NCBI RefSeq assembly: GCF_019091455.1
Contig: NZ_JAGXJN010000013.1
Span: 96,482-160,481 of the forward strand
Reading direction: 5' to 3'
DNA length: 64,000 bases
DNA from: Chitinophaga sp. GbtcB8
GTDB lineage: Bacteria; Bacteroidota; Bacteroidia; Chitinophagales; Chitinophagaceae
The position numbers were made by a program, and so were the translations under genes. Of the stretch, positions 43,486 through 51,347 are shown one piece after another; within the stretch, counting starts at the first letter, position 1; each line of letters begins with the position of its first letter. The notes under the pieces were generated by a model. That model worked only from the letters and a program-made list of their open reading frames with translations. It did not search any database and was not told where the DNA came from.

Positions 43486-43569
43486 ATGTTACAGCGTCGT
43501 TCCGGTTTTTACTTTTACTACTTTTTCTTTTTCTTCTTTTACGTGGAGAAGGCCGGGACTCTTTTGTAA
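43486..43569 (+). CDS. Second Phe/Tyr leader peptide of the aromatic operon
   Basis: 27-codon ORF beginning MLQRRSG, then twelve aromatic codons in a row, FYFYYFFFFFFY, then VEKAGTLL. The strand GCCGGGACTC (43552-43561) near its end pairs over ten bases (one G-T) with GGGTCCCGGC (43603-43612), which is the 5' arm of a second terminator. The ORF starts 14 bases after the T-run of the first attenuator. No second promoter is seen, so the two attenuators act in series on one transcript. Confidence 0.88.
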   Translation: MLQRRSGFYFYYFFFFFFYVEKAGTLL

Positions 43570-43602
43570 TAACTAAAAAAATATAAACCAGTTACAAAAA
43601 AA

Positions 43603-43631
43603 GGGTCCCGGCTCCTCCGGGGCCCTTTTTT
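43603..43631 (+). terminator. Second attenuator terminator of the aromatic operon
   Basis: GGGTCCCGG/CCGGGGCCC (43603-43611 with 43617-43625, one G-T pair), loop CTCCT, six T, preceded by seven A. pheA begins 44 bases later. Confidence 0.88.
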
Positions 43632-43674
43632 ATGGCCATATATAAAACAACATAACAACAGCAATTATACAGCG

Positions 43675-44499
43675 ATGAATATAGCAATACAGGGTTTTGA
43701 AGGATCTTTTCACCAGATAGCGGCACAGAGTTATTACGGTAAACAAACAACGGTGGAGTGCTGCGCTTCCTTTGCGGAGCTGGTAAGAAAAGTAAAACAA
43801 CAACCCGGGGTTGATGCCGGTGTAATGGCCATTGAGAACTCTATTGCAGGCAGTATTTTACCCAATTACAGCCTGCTGAAGAACTCCGGCCTGCACATTA
43901 ACGGTGAAGTATACCTGCAGATCAAACAACAGCTGATGGTATTGCCTGGCCAAACGCTGGAGGATATACGCGAAGTACATTCCCACCCTATGGCATTGCT
44001 GCAATGCATGGATTTCCTGGAAAAGTACCCGCACATTAAGCTGGTAGAAACAGAAGATACAGCCCTCAGCGCCAAACATGTAGCACAGAAAAAGCTGAAA
44101 AGCACCGCTGCCATTGCAGGTAAGCTGGCTGCCGACCTGTTTGGGCTGGACATTATTGCTCCCAACATTCATACTGCTAAAAATAACTATACCCGTTTCC
44201 TGGCTATTTCCCGCAATGGCACCGCGCCGGCGCCGGATGCCAATAAAGCATCGGTATACTTCCAAACCTCCCATGACAGGGGAAGCCTGGCCAGGGTGCT
44301 TACTAAAATTGCAGATGCCGGCATTAACCTGTCCAAGTTGCAGTCTTTTCCTATACCGGCCAAAGAGTGGACCTACTACTTTCACGCGGATATGGAATTT
44401 GAAAGCCTGGAGCTCTTTAACGAAGGCCTGGAACACATTACGCCATTAACCGAACACCTGAAGGTATTAGGTGTTTATAAAAAAGGAATAACGCATTAA
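43675..44499 (+). CDS. pheA: Prephenate dehydratase
   Basis: 274 residues. Catalytic domain at about 1-180 (IAIQGFEGSFHQIAA at the start; ENSIAGSILPNY near 58; TEDTALSAKHVAQ near 124; NYTRFLAISRNG near 170). C-terminal ACT domain at ~190-270 (SLARVLTKIADAGINLSKLQSFPIP) for phenylalanine feedback. Makes phenylpyruvate from prephenate. It has no chorismate mutase domain; that activity is fused to the DAHP synthase in this operon. First structural gene after the tandem attenuators. Confidence 0.95.
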   Translation: MNIAIQGFEGSFHQIAAQSYYGKQTTVECCASFAELVRKVKQQPGVDAGVMAIENSIAGSILPNYSLLKNSGLHINGEVYLQIKQQLMVLPGQTLEDIREVHSHPMALLQCMDFLEKYPHIKLVETEDTALSAKHVAQKKLKSTAAIAGKLAADLFGLDIIAPNIHTAKNNYTRFLAISRNGTAPAPDANKASVYFQTSHDRGSLARVLTKIADAGINLSKLQSFPIPAKEWTYYFHADMEFESLELFNEGLEHITPLTEHLKVLGVYKKGITH

Positions 44500-44502
44500 T
44501 TT

Positions 44503-45669
44503 ATGAACATACAGGTAGCCAAAAGATTACAGCATACAGAAGAGTATTACTTTTCAAAAAAGCTGCGCGAAATAGACGAGATGAACAAGGCCGGCGCCAG
44601 CGTTATTAACCTGGGCATTGGCAGCCCGGATCTGCCGCCGCATGCTTCTGTAATTGCTGCGCTGAATGAGTATGCGCAAAAGCCCAATACCCATGCTTAC
44701 CAGGGTTACAAAGGCATACCTGCCCTGCGCGCAGCTATGGCTGACTGGTATAACCGGTTTTACGGCGTAAGCCTGGATGCAGATACCGAGGTGCTGCCGC
44801 TGATAGGTTCCAAAGAAGGTATCATGCACATTTGCATGACCTACCTGCAGGAAGGGGACGAAGCCCTGGTGCCTAACCCCGGCTACCCCACCTACCGTTC
44901 TGCTGTGCAGCTGAGTGGCGCTACCGTGGTGGATTATGACCTTGAAGAAAAAAATAACTGGCTGCCTGACCTGGATGCCTTATCCAAAAAAGACCTGAGC
45001 AAGGTAAAGCTGATGTGGGTGAACTACCCGCATATGCCTACCGGCGCAGTTACTAATACGAACTTTGCAAAAGCATTAATAGCGTTTGCGAAAAAGCATA
45101 ACATCCTCATTTGCCATGATAACCCGTACAGCTTTATCCTGAACGATAAACCGGAAAGCCTGCTGCAGGTAGAAGGTGCCAGGGATGTGGTGCTGGAGCT
45201 GAACTCACTCAGCAAATCATCCAACATGGCCGGCTGGCGTGTAGGCATGCTGGTAGGTAAAGCCGCCTGGATCAATGAAGTGCTGCGTTTTAAAAGTAAT
45301 ATGGATTCCGGTATGTTCCAGCCCGTGCAAATGGCTGCTGTGAAGGCGCTGGAGCTGGGGCAGGACTGGTATAATGAGCTGAACACTATTTACCGGGGCC
45401 GCCGCAAAAAAGTATTTGAGCTGCTGGAGCTGCTGGGCTGCACTTTTGATACCAAACAGGTAGGCCTGTTTGTATGGGCTAAGATACCGGCTGGTGTAAA
45501 AGACGGTTATACCATTACAGATGAAATACTGCAAAAGGCACACGTATTCATCACTCCCGGCGGCATCTTTGGCAGTAACGGCAACAATTACATCCGCGTA
45601 AGCCTTTGCAAAGACGAAGCCGTGTTCCAGGAAGCCATTGACCGGATCAAAGAAAAAGTAAAAAAGTAA
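44503..45669 (+). CDS. Class I/II aminotransferase of the aromatic operon
   Basis: 388 residues, fold-type I PLP enzyme. The PLP lysine is in LNSLSKSSNMAGWRVGML near residue 240, with the N-terminal INLGIGSPDLPP near 40, NYPHMPTGAV near 175, and a closing RVSLC near 370. Position between pheA and tyrA, with three-base gaps on both sides, implies transamination of phenylpyruvate and 4-hydroxyphenylpyruvate. By sequence alone it could be annotated as aspartate or LL-diaminopimelate-type. Confidence 0.88.
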   Translation: MNIQVAKRLQHTEEYYFSKKLREIDEMNKAGASVINLGIGSPDLPPHASVIAALNEYAQKPNTHAYQGYKGIPALRAAMADWYNRFYGVSLDADTEVLPLIGSKEGIMHICMTYLQEGDEALVPNPGYPTYRSAVQLSGATVVDYDLEEKNNWLPDLDALSKKDLSKVKLMWVNYPHMPTGAVTNTNFAKALIAFAKKHNILICHDNPYSFILNDKPESLLQVEGARDVVLELNSLSKSSNMAGWRVGMLVGKAAWINEVLRFKSNMDSGMFQPVQMAAVKALELGQDWYNELNTIYRGRRKKVFELLELLGCTFDTKQVGLFVWAKIPAGVKDGYTITDEILQKAHVFITPGGIFGSNGNNYIRVSLCKDEAVFQEAIDRIKEKVKK

Positions 45670-45672
45670 AAC

Positions 45673-46515
45673 ATGGTCGTAGCTATAATAGGTGTAGGAT
45701 TAATCGGAGGGTCACTGGCAATTAGCCTGAAGGAGAAAGGTATGGCCAGCCGGGTAATTGGCGTGGACCAGCAGGAGCAGAACATAAAAAAAGCGCTGGA
45801 CTTAAAGCTTATTGATGCAGCGGCCACCCTGGAAGAAGCTATGGAGCAGGCGCAGTTAATTATACTGGCCATACCGGTAGATGCATTAATGCAGCTGCTG
45901 CCCGCCATGCTGGATAAAGTAAAGCCACAACATGTGATCATGGATGTGGGATCTACCAAGAAAAAAATCTTAGAGCTCGTTGCCGGTCATCCCAACAGAG
46001 GTCGTTTTGTAGCGGCCCATCCCATGGCCGGCACGGAGTATTCAGGGCCGGAAGCAGCTATACCTAATTTGTTCACTAACCGCACTATGGTGTTATGTGA
46101 TGTAAAGAACAGCGATGAAGATGCGCTGGAAATAATAGAAGCGCTGGTAGATGCTTTACAAATGCGCCTGGTGTATATGAATGCTGAGGAGCATGACCTG
46201 CATACGGCCTATGTATCCCATATCTCTCACATCACATCCTTTGCTTTGGCGCTTACGGTGTTAAAGAAGGAAAAAGAGCAGGGGCGCATATTTGAGCTGG
46301 CCAGCGGTGGTTTTGAATCAACCGTACGTTTGGCAAAAAGCTCACCGGATATGTGGGTGCCCATCTTCAAACATAACCGTAATAATGTGCTGGATGTGCT
46401 GGATGAACATATTCACCAGCTGCAGCAAATGAAACAGCTGCTGGAAGAAGAAGATTACGATGCCTTTTATAAGCTGATCCAGAAATCAAATAAGATCAGG
46501 AAGATTTTAAAATAA
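45673..46515 (+). CDS. tyrA: Prephenate dehydrogenase
   Basis: 280 residues. NAD(P)-binding VVAIIGVGLIGGSLAISLKEKG at residues 2-23, followed by GVDQ; catalytic His region AAHPMAGTEYSGPEAA near 115-130; helical dimerisation half with AYVSHISHITSFAL near 178-191. No ACT or mutase domain. Makes 4-hydroxyphenylpyruvate for tyrosine. Starts three bases after the aminotransferase stop. Confidence 0.94.
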   Translation: MVVAIIGVGLIGGSLAISLKEKGMASRVIGVDQQEQNIKKALDLKLIDAAATLEEAMEQAQLIILAIPVDALMQLLPAMLDKVKPQHVIMDVGSTKKKILELVAGHPNRGRFVAAHPMAGTEYSGPEAAIPNLFTNRTMVLCDVKNSDEDALEIIEALVDALQMRLVYMNAEEHDLHTAYVSHISHITSFALALTVLKKEKEQGRIFELASGGFESTVRLAKSSPDMWVPIFKHNRNNVLDVLDEHIHQLQQMKQLLEEEDYDAFYKLIQKSNKIRKILK

Positions 46516-46650
46516 GCAAAACGCTGCATGCTGAACGCTTCACGCAAAAGCAAGTGGCACTAACATAAACAAAAATTAAAAAATCCGTAAGCGCAAAGGC
46601 TTGGCAAATAACACAAACAGCGTTCAGCATTAAGCCTTCAGCGTTTAGCC
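46516..46650. repeat. Fold-back of period-7 repeats (NNACGCT/CAGCGTT words)
   Basis: The left arm AACGCTG, CATGCTG, AACGCTT (46519-46541) and the right arm CAGCGTT, CAGCATT, AAGCCTT, CAGCGTT (46618-46646) are complementary. It fills the spacer between tyrA and the DAHP synthase gene inside the operon. Confidence 0.65.
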
Positions 46651-46662
46651 AAAAACACACAC

Positions 46663-47760
46663 ATGGAACAGATCTTAGCAAAAACGAAATTCGCTGACCC
46701 GTCATCTGACAAAAAGCCGTTGATCATTTCAGGGCCCTGCAGCGCAGAAACAGAAGAACAAACGCTGGCCACTGCGTTGGCGCTGGCTAAAACCGGTAAA
46801 GTAGATGTATTACGCGCCGGTATCTGGAAACCGCGTACCCGTCCCGGTTCTTTTGAAGGTATTGGCACCAAGGGTTTGCCCTGGTTACAAAAAGCCAAGG
46901 AACTAACCGGCATGCCGGTTGCTATAGAAGTAGCTACCGGTAAACAGGTGGAAGATGCGCTGCATTTCGGGGTAGACATTCTGTGGGTAGGCGCCCGTAC
47001 TACTGTAAATCCTTTCTCTGTGCAGGAAGTAGCGGATGCCCTGAAAGGCGTGGATACTACAGTGTTGATCAAAAATCCCATTAACCCTGACCTGGAGCTG
47101 TGGATTGGTGCAGTAGAACGTATCCAGAAAGCAGGTATTACCAAAGTGGGTTTAATACACCGTGGATTCTCCAGCTATGGCAATACTGAATACCGTAATG
47201 CACCCATGTGGCACCTGCCTATTGAGCTGAAACGCCGTATGCCCGGTTTGCCCATGATCTGTGATCCCAGCCACATTGGCGGCCGCCGCGATATTCTGCA
47301 GGAAATTGCGCAGGAAGCAGTGGACCTGGATTACGATGGCCTGATGCTGGAAACACACGTGGATCCTGATAATGCATGGAGCGATGCCAAACAGCAGGTA
47401 ACACCGGAAAGACTGGCTGAAATACTGGATGGTATTGTATGGCGTCATGAGCGTACTGACCAGAAGGATTTCAATACCGCCCTGGAAAAACTGCGTGCGC
47501 AGATCAACCAGATAGATGATGAGATCATGCTGCTGTTAGGCAACCGTATGAAGGTAGCAGAGAAAATAGGGATGTACAAGAAAGAGAACAACATCACCAT
47601 CCTGCAAACCAACCGCTGGAATGAGATCCTGGACCGCAGCATCAAAAAGGGAGATAAGCTGGGCCTTACCAAAGATTTCATCCTGAAATACTTTGATGCC
47701 GTGCACCTGGAATCCATTAACCGTCAGAACCGTGTAATGAATGACGATCACAAGGCGTAA
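46663..47760 (+). CDS. aroG: DAHP synthase fused to chorismate mutase
   Basis: 365 residues. The N-terminal ~260 are the DAHP synthase barrel: LIISGPCSAETEEQ near 23-36, RAGIWKPRTRPGSFEGIG near 53-70, VGARTTVNPF near 110, CDPSHIGGRR near 202. The C-terminal ~95 are an AroQ-type chorismate mutase (LEKLRAQINQIDDEIMLLLGNRM, split; KVAEKIGMYKK near 306). It joins the first step of the pathway to the branch point, so prephenate can act as a feedback signal. This fusion order is common in Bacteroidota. Confidence 0.95.
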   Translation: MEQILAKTKFADPSSDKKPLIISGPCSAETEEQTLATALALAKTGKVDVLRAGIWKPRTRPGSFEGIGTKGLPWLQKAKELTGMPVAIEVATGKQVEDALHFGVDILWVGARTTVNPFSVQEVADALKGVDTTVLIKNPINPDLELWIGAVERIQKAGITKVGLIHRGFSSYGNTEYRNAPMWHLPIELKRRMPGLPMICDPSHIGGRRDILQEIAQEAVDLDYDGLMLETHVDPDNAWSDAKQQVTPERLAEILDGIVWRHERTDQKDFNTALEKLRAQINQIDDEIMLLLGNRMKVAEKIGMYKKENNITILQTNRWNEILDRSIKKGDKLGLTKDFILKYFDAVHLESINRQNRVMNDDHKA

Positions 47761-47830
47761 AGCGCAAAGCTTAAAGCATAAAGCTTAAAGCATAATGCGA
47801 TCAGCTTTCTGCTTTTGGCTTTCTGCTTTC
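47761..47830. repeat. Fold-back of period-7 repeats (AAGCATA word) before aroB
   Basis: It starts directly after the TAA of the DAHP synthase gene: AAGCTTA, AAGCATA, AAGCTTA, AAGCATA (47767-47794), then GCTTTCT, GCTTTTG, GCTTTCT, GCTTTCC (47803-47830). It forms an imperfect stem of about 28 bases 15 bases before aroB. Confidence 0.7.
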
Positions 47831-47845
47831 CACTCAACCAAACAT

Positions 47846-48871
47846 ATGAAAACACTCAAATACCAATTCCAGCAAAGCACTACCACCTATTACCTGGGTG
47901 AGCAACTTACACAACTGGGTAATTATGTGGATATGTCCAGGACCATTTTGGTGATGGACGAAAACGTAGATCAATTTCATGGACAACGGTTACCCGGCTG
48001 GAAAAAGCTGGTGATACCCGATGGGGAAGAGAACAAAAGCATGGAGGTAGTGCAGCAGATCGTGAACGGGCTTATAGAGCTGGAAGCCGATCGCAAAACT
48101 ATGCTGGTAGGTATTGGCGGGGGAATGCTCACTGACCTTACCGGTTTTGCCGCCAGCATTTACATGCGGGGTATTCCGTTTGGTTTTGTGCCCTCTACGC
48201 TGTTAGCGCAGGTAGATGCTTCTTTGGGTGGTAAGAATGGCATTAGCCATGGCCATCACAAGAACCTGCTGGGCACTATTAACCAGCCGCAATTCATTTT
48301 GTTTGATTACACTTTGCCGGCCACCATGCCGGATGAGGAGTGGCATAACGGTTTTGCAGAGATCATTAAGTATGCCTGCATACTGGATGCAGACCTGTTC
48401 AACTTCCTGGAAGAGAACCGTGATAAAGCCTTAGAGCGTAATGTGGATATTCTTGAACACCTGGTAGAACGTTCTGTGGAGCTGAAAACCAAAGTGGTGC
48501 AGGAAGATGAGTTTGAAACAGGGATACGCCGCTTCCTTAACTTCGGCCATACGCTGGGGCATGCCGTGGAAAAGATTGAGAACATAGCTCATGGAAAAGC
48601 AGTAGCTATTGGAATGATAGCTGCTGCCAAAATATCGGAAAAGCTGAGCGGCCTGCCGGCAGAGGAAACCAACCGCCTGATGCGCTTAGTGAACGACTAC
48701 CAGCTGCCGGTAACGCTTACCTCCGACAAGGATAAAGTATTTGACATTTTTAAGCTGGATAAAAAACGCGAGAAAGATGTGATCCACTTTGTGCTGCTGG
48801 AATCCCTTGGCAAAGCCGTAACAAAACCGGTACCTATTGAGCAGCTGAAACAATTGTTGCAAGAACTGTAA
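47846..48871 (+). CDS. aroB: 3-dehydroquinate synthase
   Basis: 341 residues. NAD site LVGIGGGMLTDLTGFAAS near 86-103, followed by RGIPFGFVPSTLLAQVDASLGGKNG over 107-131, the metal ligands in NGFAEIIKYA near 169 and in RRFLNFGHTLGHAVE near 226-240 (His). Second step of the shikimate pathway. I use the ATG at 47846; an upstream in-frame ATG would translate the repeat into 17 residues unlike any AroB. Confidence 0.95.
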   Translation: MKTLKYQFQQSTTTYYLGEQLTQLGNYVDMSRTILVMDENVDQFHGQRLPGWKKLVIPDGEENKSMEVVQQIVNGLIELEADRKTMLVGIGGGMLTDLTGFAASIYMRGIPFGFVPSTLLAQVDASLGGKNGISHGHHKNLLGTINQPQFILFDYTLPATMPDEEWHNGFAEIIKYACILDADLFNFLEENRDKALERNVDILEHLVERSVELKTKVVQEDEFETGIRRFLNFGHTLGHAVEKIENIAHGKAVAIGMIAAAKISEKLSGLPAEETNRLMRLVNDYQLPVTLTSDKDKVFDIFKLDKKREKDVIHFVLLESLGKAVTKPVPIEQLKQLLQEL

Positions 48872-48915
48872 ACAGGAAGCAGCCGCTGTTGCTTCCGCCA
48901 TCAAAAAGGAAAAAT

Positions 48916-50193
48916 ATGCAAGTCATCGTATCACCAGGTGAAATAAAAGGCACCGTTACTGCCAACCCGTCAAAAAGCGCTATGCAGCGCGCTGTGGCAG
49001 CGGCTTTGCTAAGCAAGGGGAAAACGGTTATCCATAACCCCGGCTTAAGCAATGATTGCCTGGCAGCACTGGAAGTAGCCGAAAACCTGGGCGCCAAAAT
49101 AAAGCGCGAAGCAGAAGATATAGAGATCACCAGCAATGGCGTAAAACCTTTTTATGATAGCATTAACTGCGGGGAATCCGGTTTAGGCATCCGCATGTTC
49201 ACACCCATTGCAGCGCTGGCAGATATTGCCATTACCATTGAAGGGCATGGCAGCCTCACCACGCGGCCTATGGACTTCTTTGAAGCCGTGCTGCCACAGC
49301 TGGGCGTGGAATGCAGCACCCGCCAGGGTAAGCTGCCTTTACACATCAAAGGCCCCTTACAGCCCAAGGATATTACGATCGATGGCTCACTCAGCTCACA
49401 GTTCCTCACCGGCCTGTTAATGGCCTTTGGCGCAGTAGCAGAAGATGCCACCATTACTGTAACAGACCTGAAAAGCAAACCTTACATTGCACTTACGCTG
49501 CAGCTGATGGAGCAGTTTGGTGTAAAGGTGGAGCAGCACAACTTTGAAACTTTTCATTTTGGAAAGAAACAAGCTTACCGCGCCGGTGAATATACCGTAG
49601 AGGGGGATTGGAGCGGCGCCGCCTTTTTGCTGGTAGCCGCAGCAGTAGCCGGTAAGGCAGAAGTACACCACCTGAACACACAGTCTGCACAATCAGATAA
49701 AGCCATCCTGGAAGCGCTGGAAAAAGCAGGCGCACACATGCTGCCAGGTGTTTTTACCATCATAGTAGAAAAAGGTAAGCTGGAAGCATTTGAATTTGAT
49801 GCCACAGATTGCCCGGACCTGTTTCCGCCGCTGGTAGCTTTGGCTGCTAACTGTAAGGGCACTACGAAAATAAAAGGCGTAAGCCGTTTAGCGCATAAAG
49901 AAAGCGACCGTGGTATAACCCTGCAGCAGGAGTTTGGCAAAATGGGCATCCGTATTGACCTGCAGGGCGATGATATGCTGGTGTATGGCGGTACCGGTAT
50001 TAAAGGTGCGCACGTACATTCCCATAACGATCACCGTATTGCTATGGCCTGTGCGGTAGCTGCTTTAACAGCCGATAAACCGGTAAGCATTGAAAATGCA
50101 GAAGCGATTAACAAATCCTATCCTGAATTTTTTGAACATTTGCAGAAGATCGGCGCCTCTGTGAGGAATGAAGAATTAAAAATTAAAAATTAA
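48916..50193 (+). CDS. aroA: 5-enolpyruvylshikimate-3-phosphate synthase
   Basis: 425 residues. Two-lobe EPSP synthase: NPSKSAMQRAVAAALLSKG near 14-32, GESGLGIRMFTPI near 84-96 (equivalent to the usual SGT/LGNAGT region but altered), DCPDLFPPLVALA near 294, and SHNDHRIAMACAVA near 366. The last residues NEELKIKN are coded by the period-7 AATTAA repeat that runs through the stop codon. An in-frame ATG at 48889 is a weaker start choice. Confidence 0.93.
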   Translation: MQVIVSPGEIKGTVTANPSKSAMQRAVAAALLSKGKTVIHNPGLSNDCLAALEVAENLGAKIKREAEDIEITSNGVKPFYDSINCGESGLGIRMFTPIAALADIAITIEGHGSLTTRPMDFFEAVLPQLGVECSTRQGKLPLHIKGPLQPKDITIDGSLSSQFLTGLLMAFGAVAEDATITVTDLKSKPYIALTLQLMEQFGVKVEQHNFETFHFGKKQAYRAGEYTVEGDWSGAAFLLVAAAVAGKAEVHHLNTQSAQSDKAILEALEKAGAHMLPGVFTIIVEKGKLEAFEFDATDCPDLFPPLVALAANCKGTTKIKGVSRLAHKESDRGITLQQEFGKMGIRIDLQGDDMLVYGGTGIKGAHVHSHNDHRIAMACAVAALTADKPVSIENAEAINKSYPEFFEHLQKIGASVRNEELKIKN

Positions 50194-50200
50194 TAATTAA
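50165..50200 (+). repeat. Period-7 repeat NAATTAA spanning the aroA stop
   Basis: Five heptamers (GAATGAA, GAATTAA, AAATTAA, AAATTAA, TAATTAA) cover the last codons and stop of aroA and the first bases after it. Confidence 0.65.
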
Positions 50201-50272
50201 GGGGCGTTGACTGGGGCATATAGCTGGTGAATTGGATTGTCTTTATTTTCTACGCTTATAAATCAGATTGTA

Positions 50273-51265
50273 ATGAATGGTTTTGGACGAATATTCCGGG
50301 TAAATGTTTTTGGCGAATCACATGGCGCCAGTGTGGGCGTAAATATTGATGGAGTACCGGCAGGTATTCCCTTACAACAGGAAGATTTTTTGCCGGACCT
50401 GGAGCGGCGCAAAGGCGGCGCCCGGGGCACTACACCACGGAAAGAGGAAGACCTGCCATTCATTAAATCCGGTGTGTTCAATGACCGCACTACCGGCGCA
50501 CCCATTACCATTTTATTTGAGAACAATAATACCCGCAGCGCAGATTATGAAAAGCTGCGCGAGTTTCCCCGCCCGGGCCATGCCGATTTTGTAGCTACGC
50601 AGAAATTCGGTGGTTTTGAAGATTACCGCGGTGGCGGGCATTTCAGTGGCCGTTTAACCCTGAACCTGGTAGCGGCCGGTGTTATTGCTAAAAAGATCTT
50701 AGGCAGCAACATTACGGTAACAGCTGCTTTAAAAGAAGTAGGCGGGTATGCTGATCCGGAAGAAGGTCTGGAAGCTGCCATTGCCGCCAAAGATTCAGTG
50801 GGCGGTATTGTGGAGTGTGTGGTGGATGGCCTGCCTATTGGCCTGGGTGAGCCCTTTTTTGACTCTGTAGAATCCTGCATTGCACATGCAGCTTTTTCTA
50901 TACCGGCTATTAAAGGTATTGAGTTTGGCGCCGGCTTTGCCGCTGCCCGCATGAAAGGCCTGGAACATAATGATCCCATTTTAGATGCTACCGGCAAAAC
51001 GGCCACCAATCATGCCGGGGGCATAGTAGGCGGTATTACCAATGGTAATCCCCTGGTATTCCGCGTAGCGGTAAAACCTACCAGCAGCACACCTAAAGAG
51101 CAGCATACCTTAAATATTAAAAGCGGGGAAGTAGAAACCTTTAGCGTAAAAGGCCGTCATGACCTGTGTATTGCCTTGCGCGTACCCGTAGTGCTGGAAT
51201 CCGTAACCGCTATGGTACTGGCAGATCTGATGCTGCTGGAACAGCGGGTGAAGCGGATCTTTTAA
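50273..51265 (+). CDS. aroC: Chorismate synthase
   Basis: 330 residues. FMN enzyme for the last shared step. FGESHGASVGVNIDGVPAGI near 10-29, RKGGARGTTPRKEED near 42, RPGHADFVATQKF near 95-107, and HAGGIVGGITNGNPLVFRVAVKP near 242-264. The ATG at 50273 opens directly into the conserved GRIFRVNVFGESHG; a TTG 12 codons upstream is less likely. Last gene of the aromatic operon; the period-8 repeat after it may mark the transcript end. Confidence 0.95.
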   Translation: MNGFGRIFRVNVFGESHGASVGVNIDGVPAGIPLQQEDFLPDLERRKGGARGTTPRKEEDLPFIKSGVFNDRTTGAPITILFENNNTRSADYEKLREFPRPGHADFVATQKFGGFEDYRGGGHFSGRLTLNLVAAGVIAKKILGSNITVTAALKEVGGYADPEEGLEAAIAAKDSVGGIVECVVDGLPIGLGEPFFDSVESCIAHAAFSIPAIKGIEFGAGFAAARMKGLEHNDPILDATGKTATNHAGGIVGGITNGNPLVFRVAVKPTSSTPKEQHTLNIKSGEVETFSVKGRHDLCIALRVPVVLESVTAMVLADLMLLEQRVKRIF

Positions 51266-51290
51266 TATGCAATGCATTACCCTTAAATAA

Positions 51291-51347
51291 AATGTGCAGA
51301 TAAGTTATTCAACTCATCTGCACATTTGCATTTAGCATATCTGCACA
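51291..51347. repeat. Period-8 GTGCAGAT fold-back between aroC and FKBP gene
   Basis: AATGTGCAGAT (51291-51301) is complementary to ATCTGCACAT (51316-51325, repeated at 51339-51348). Same word as the pair at 40.5 kb. It touches the stop codon of the FKBP gene. Confidence 0.6.

Noticed and set aside
43285..43635. T-box or other riboswitch as the control of the aromatic operon
   Set aside because: No T-box specifier/NGGNA-type bulge was seen, and the two aromatic-rich ORFs with matching antiterminators explain the region fully.
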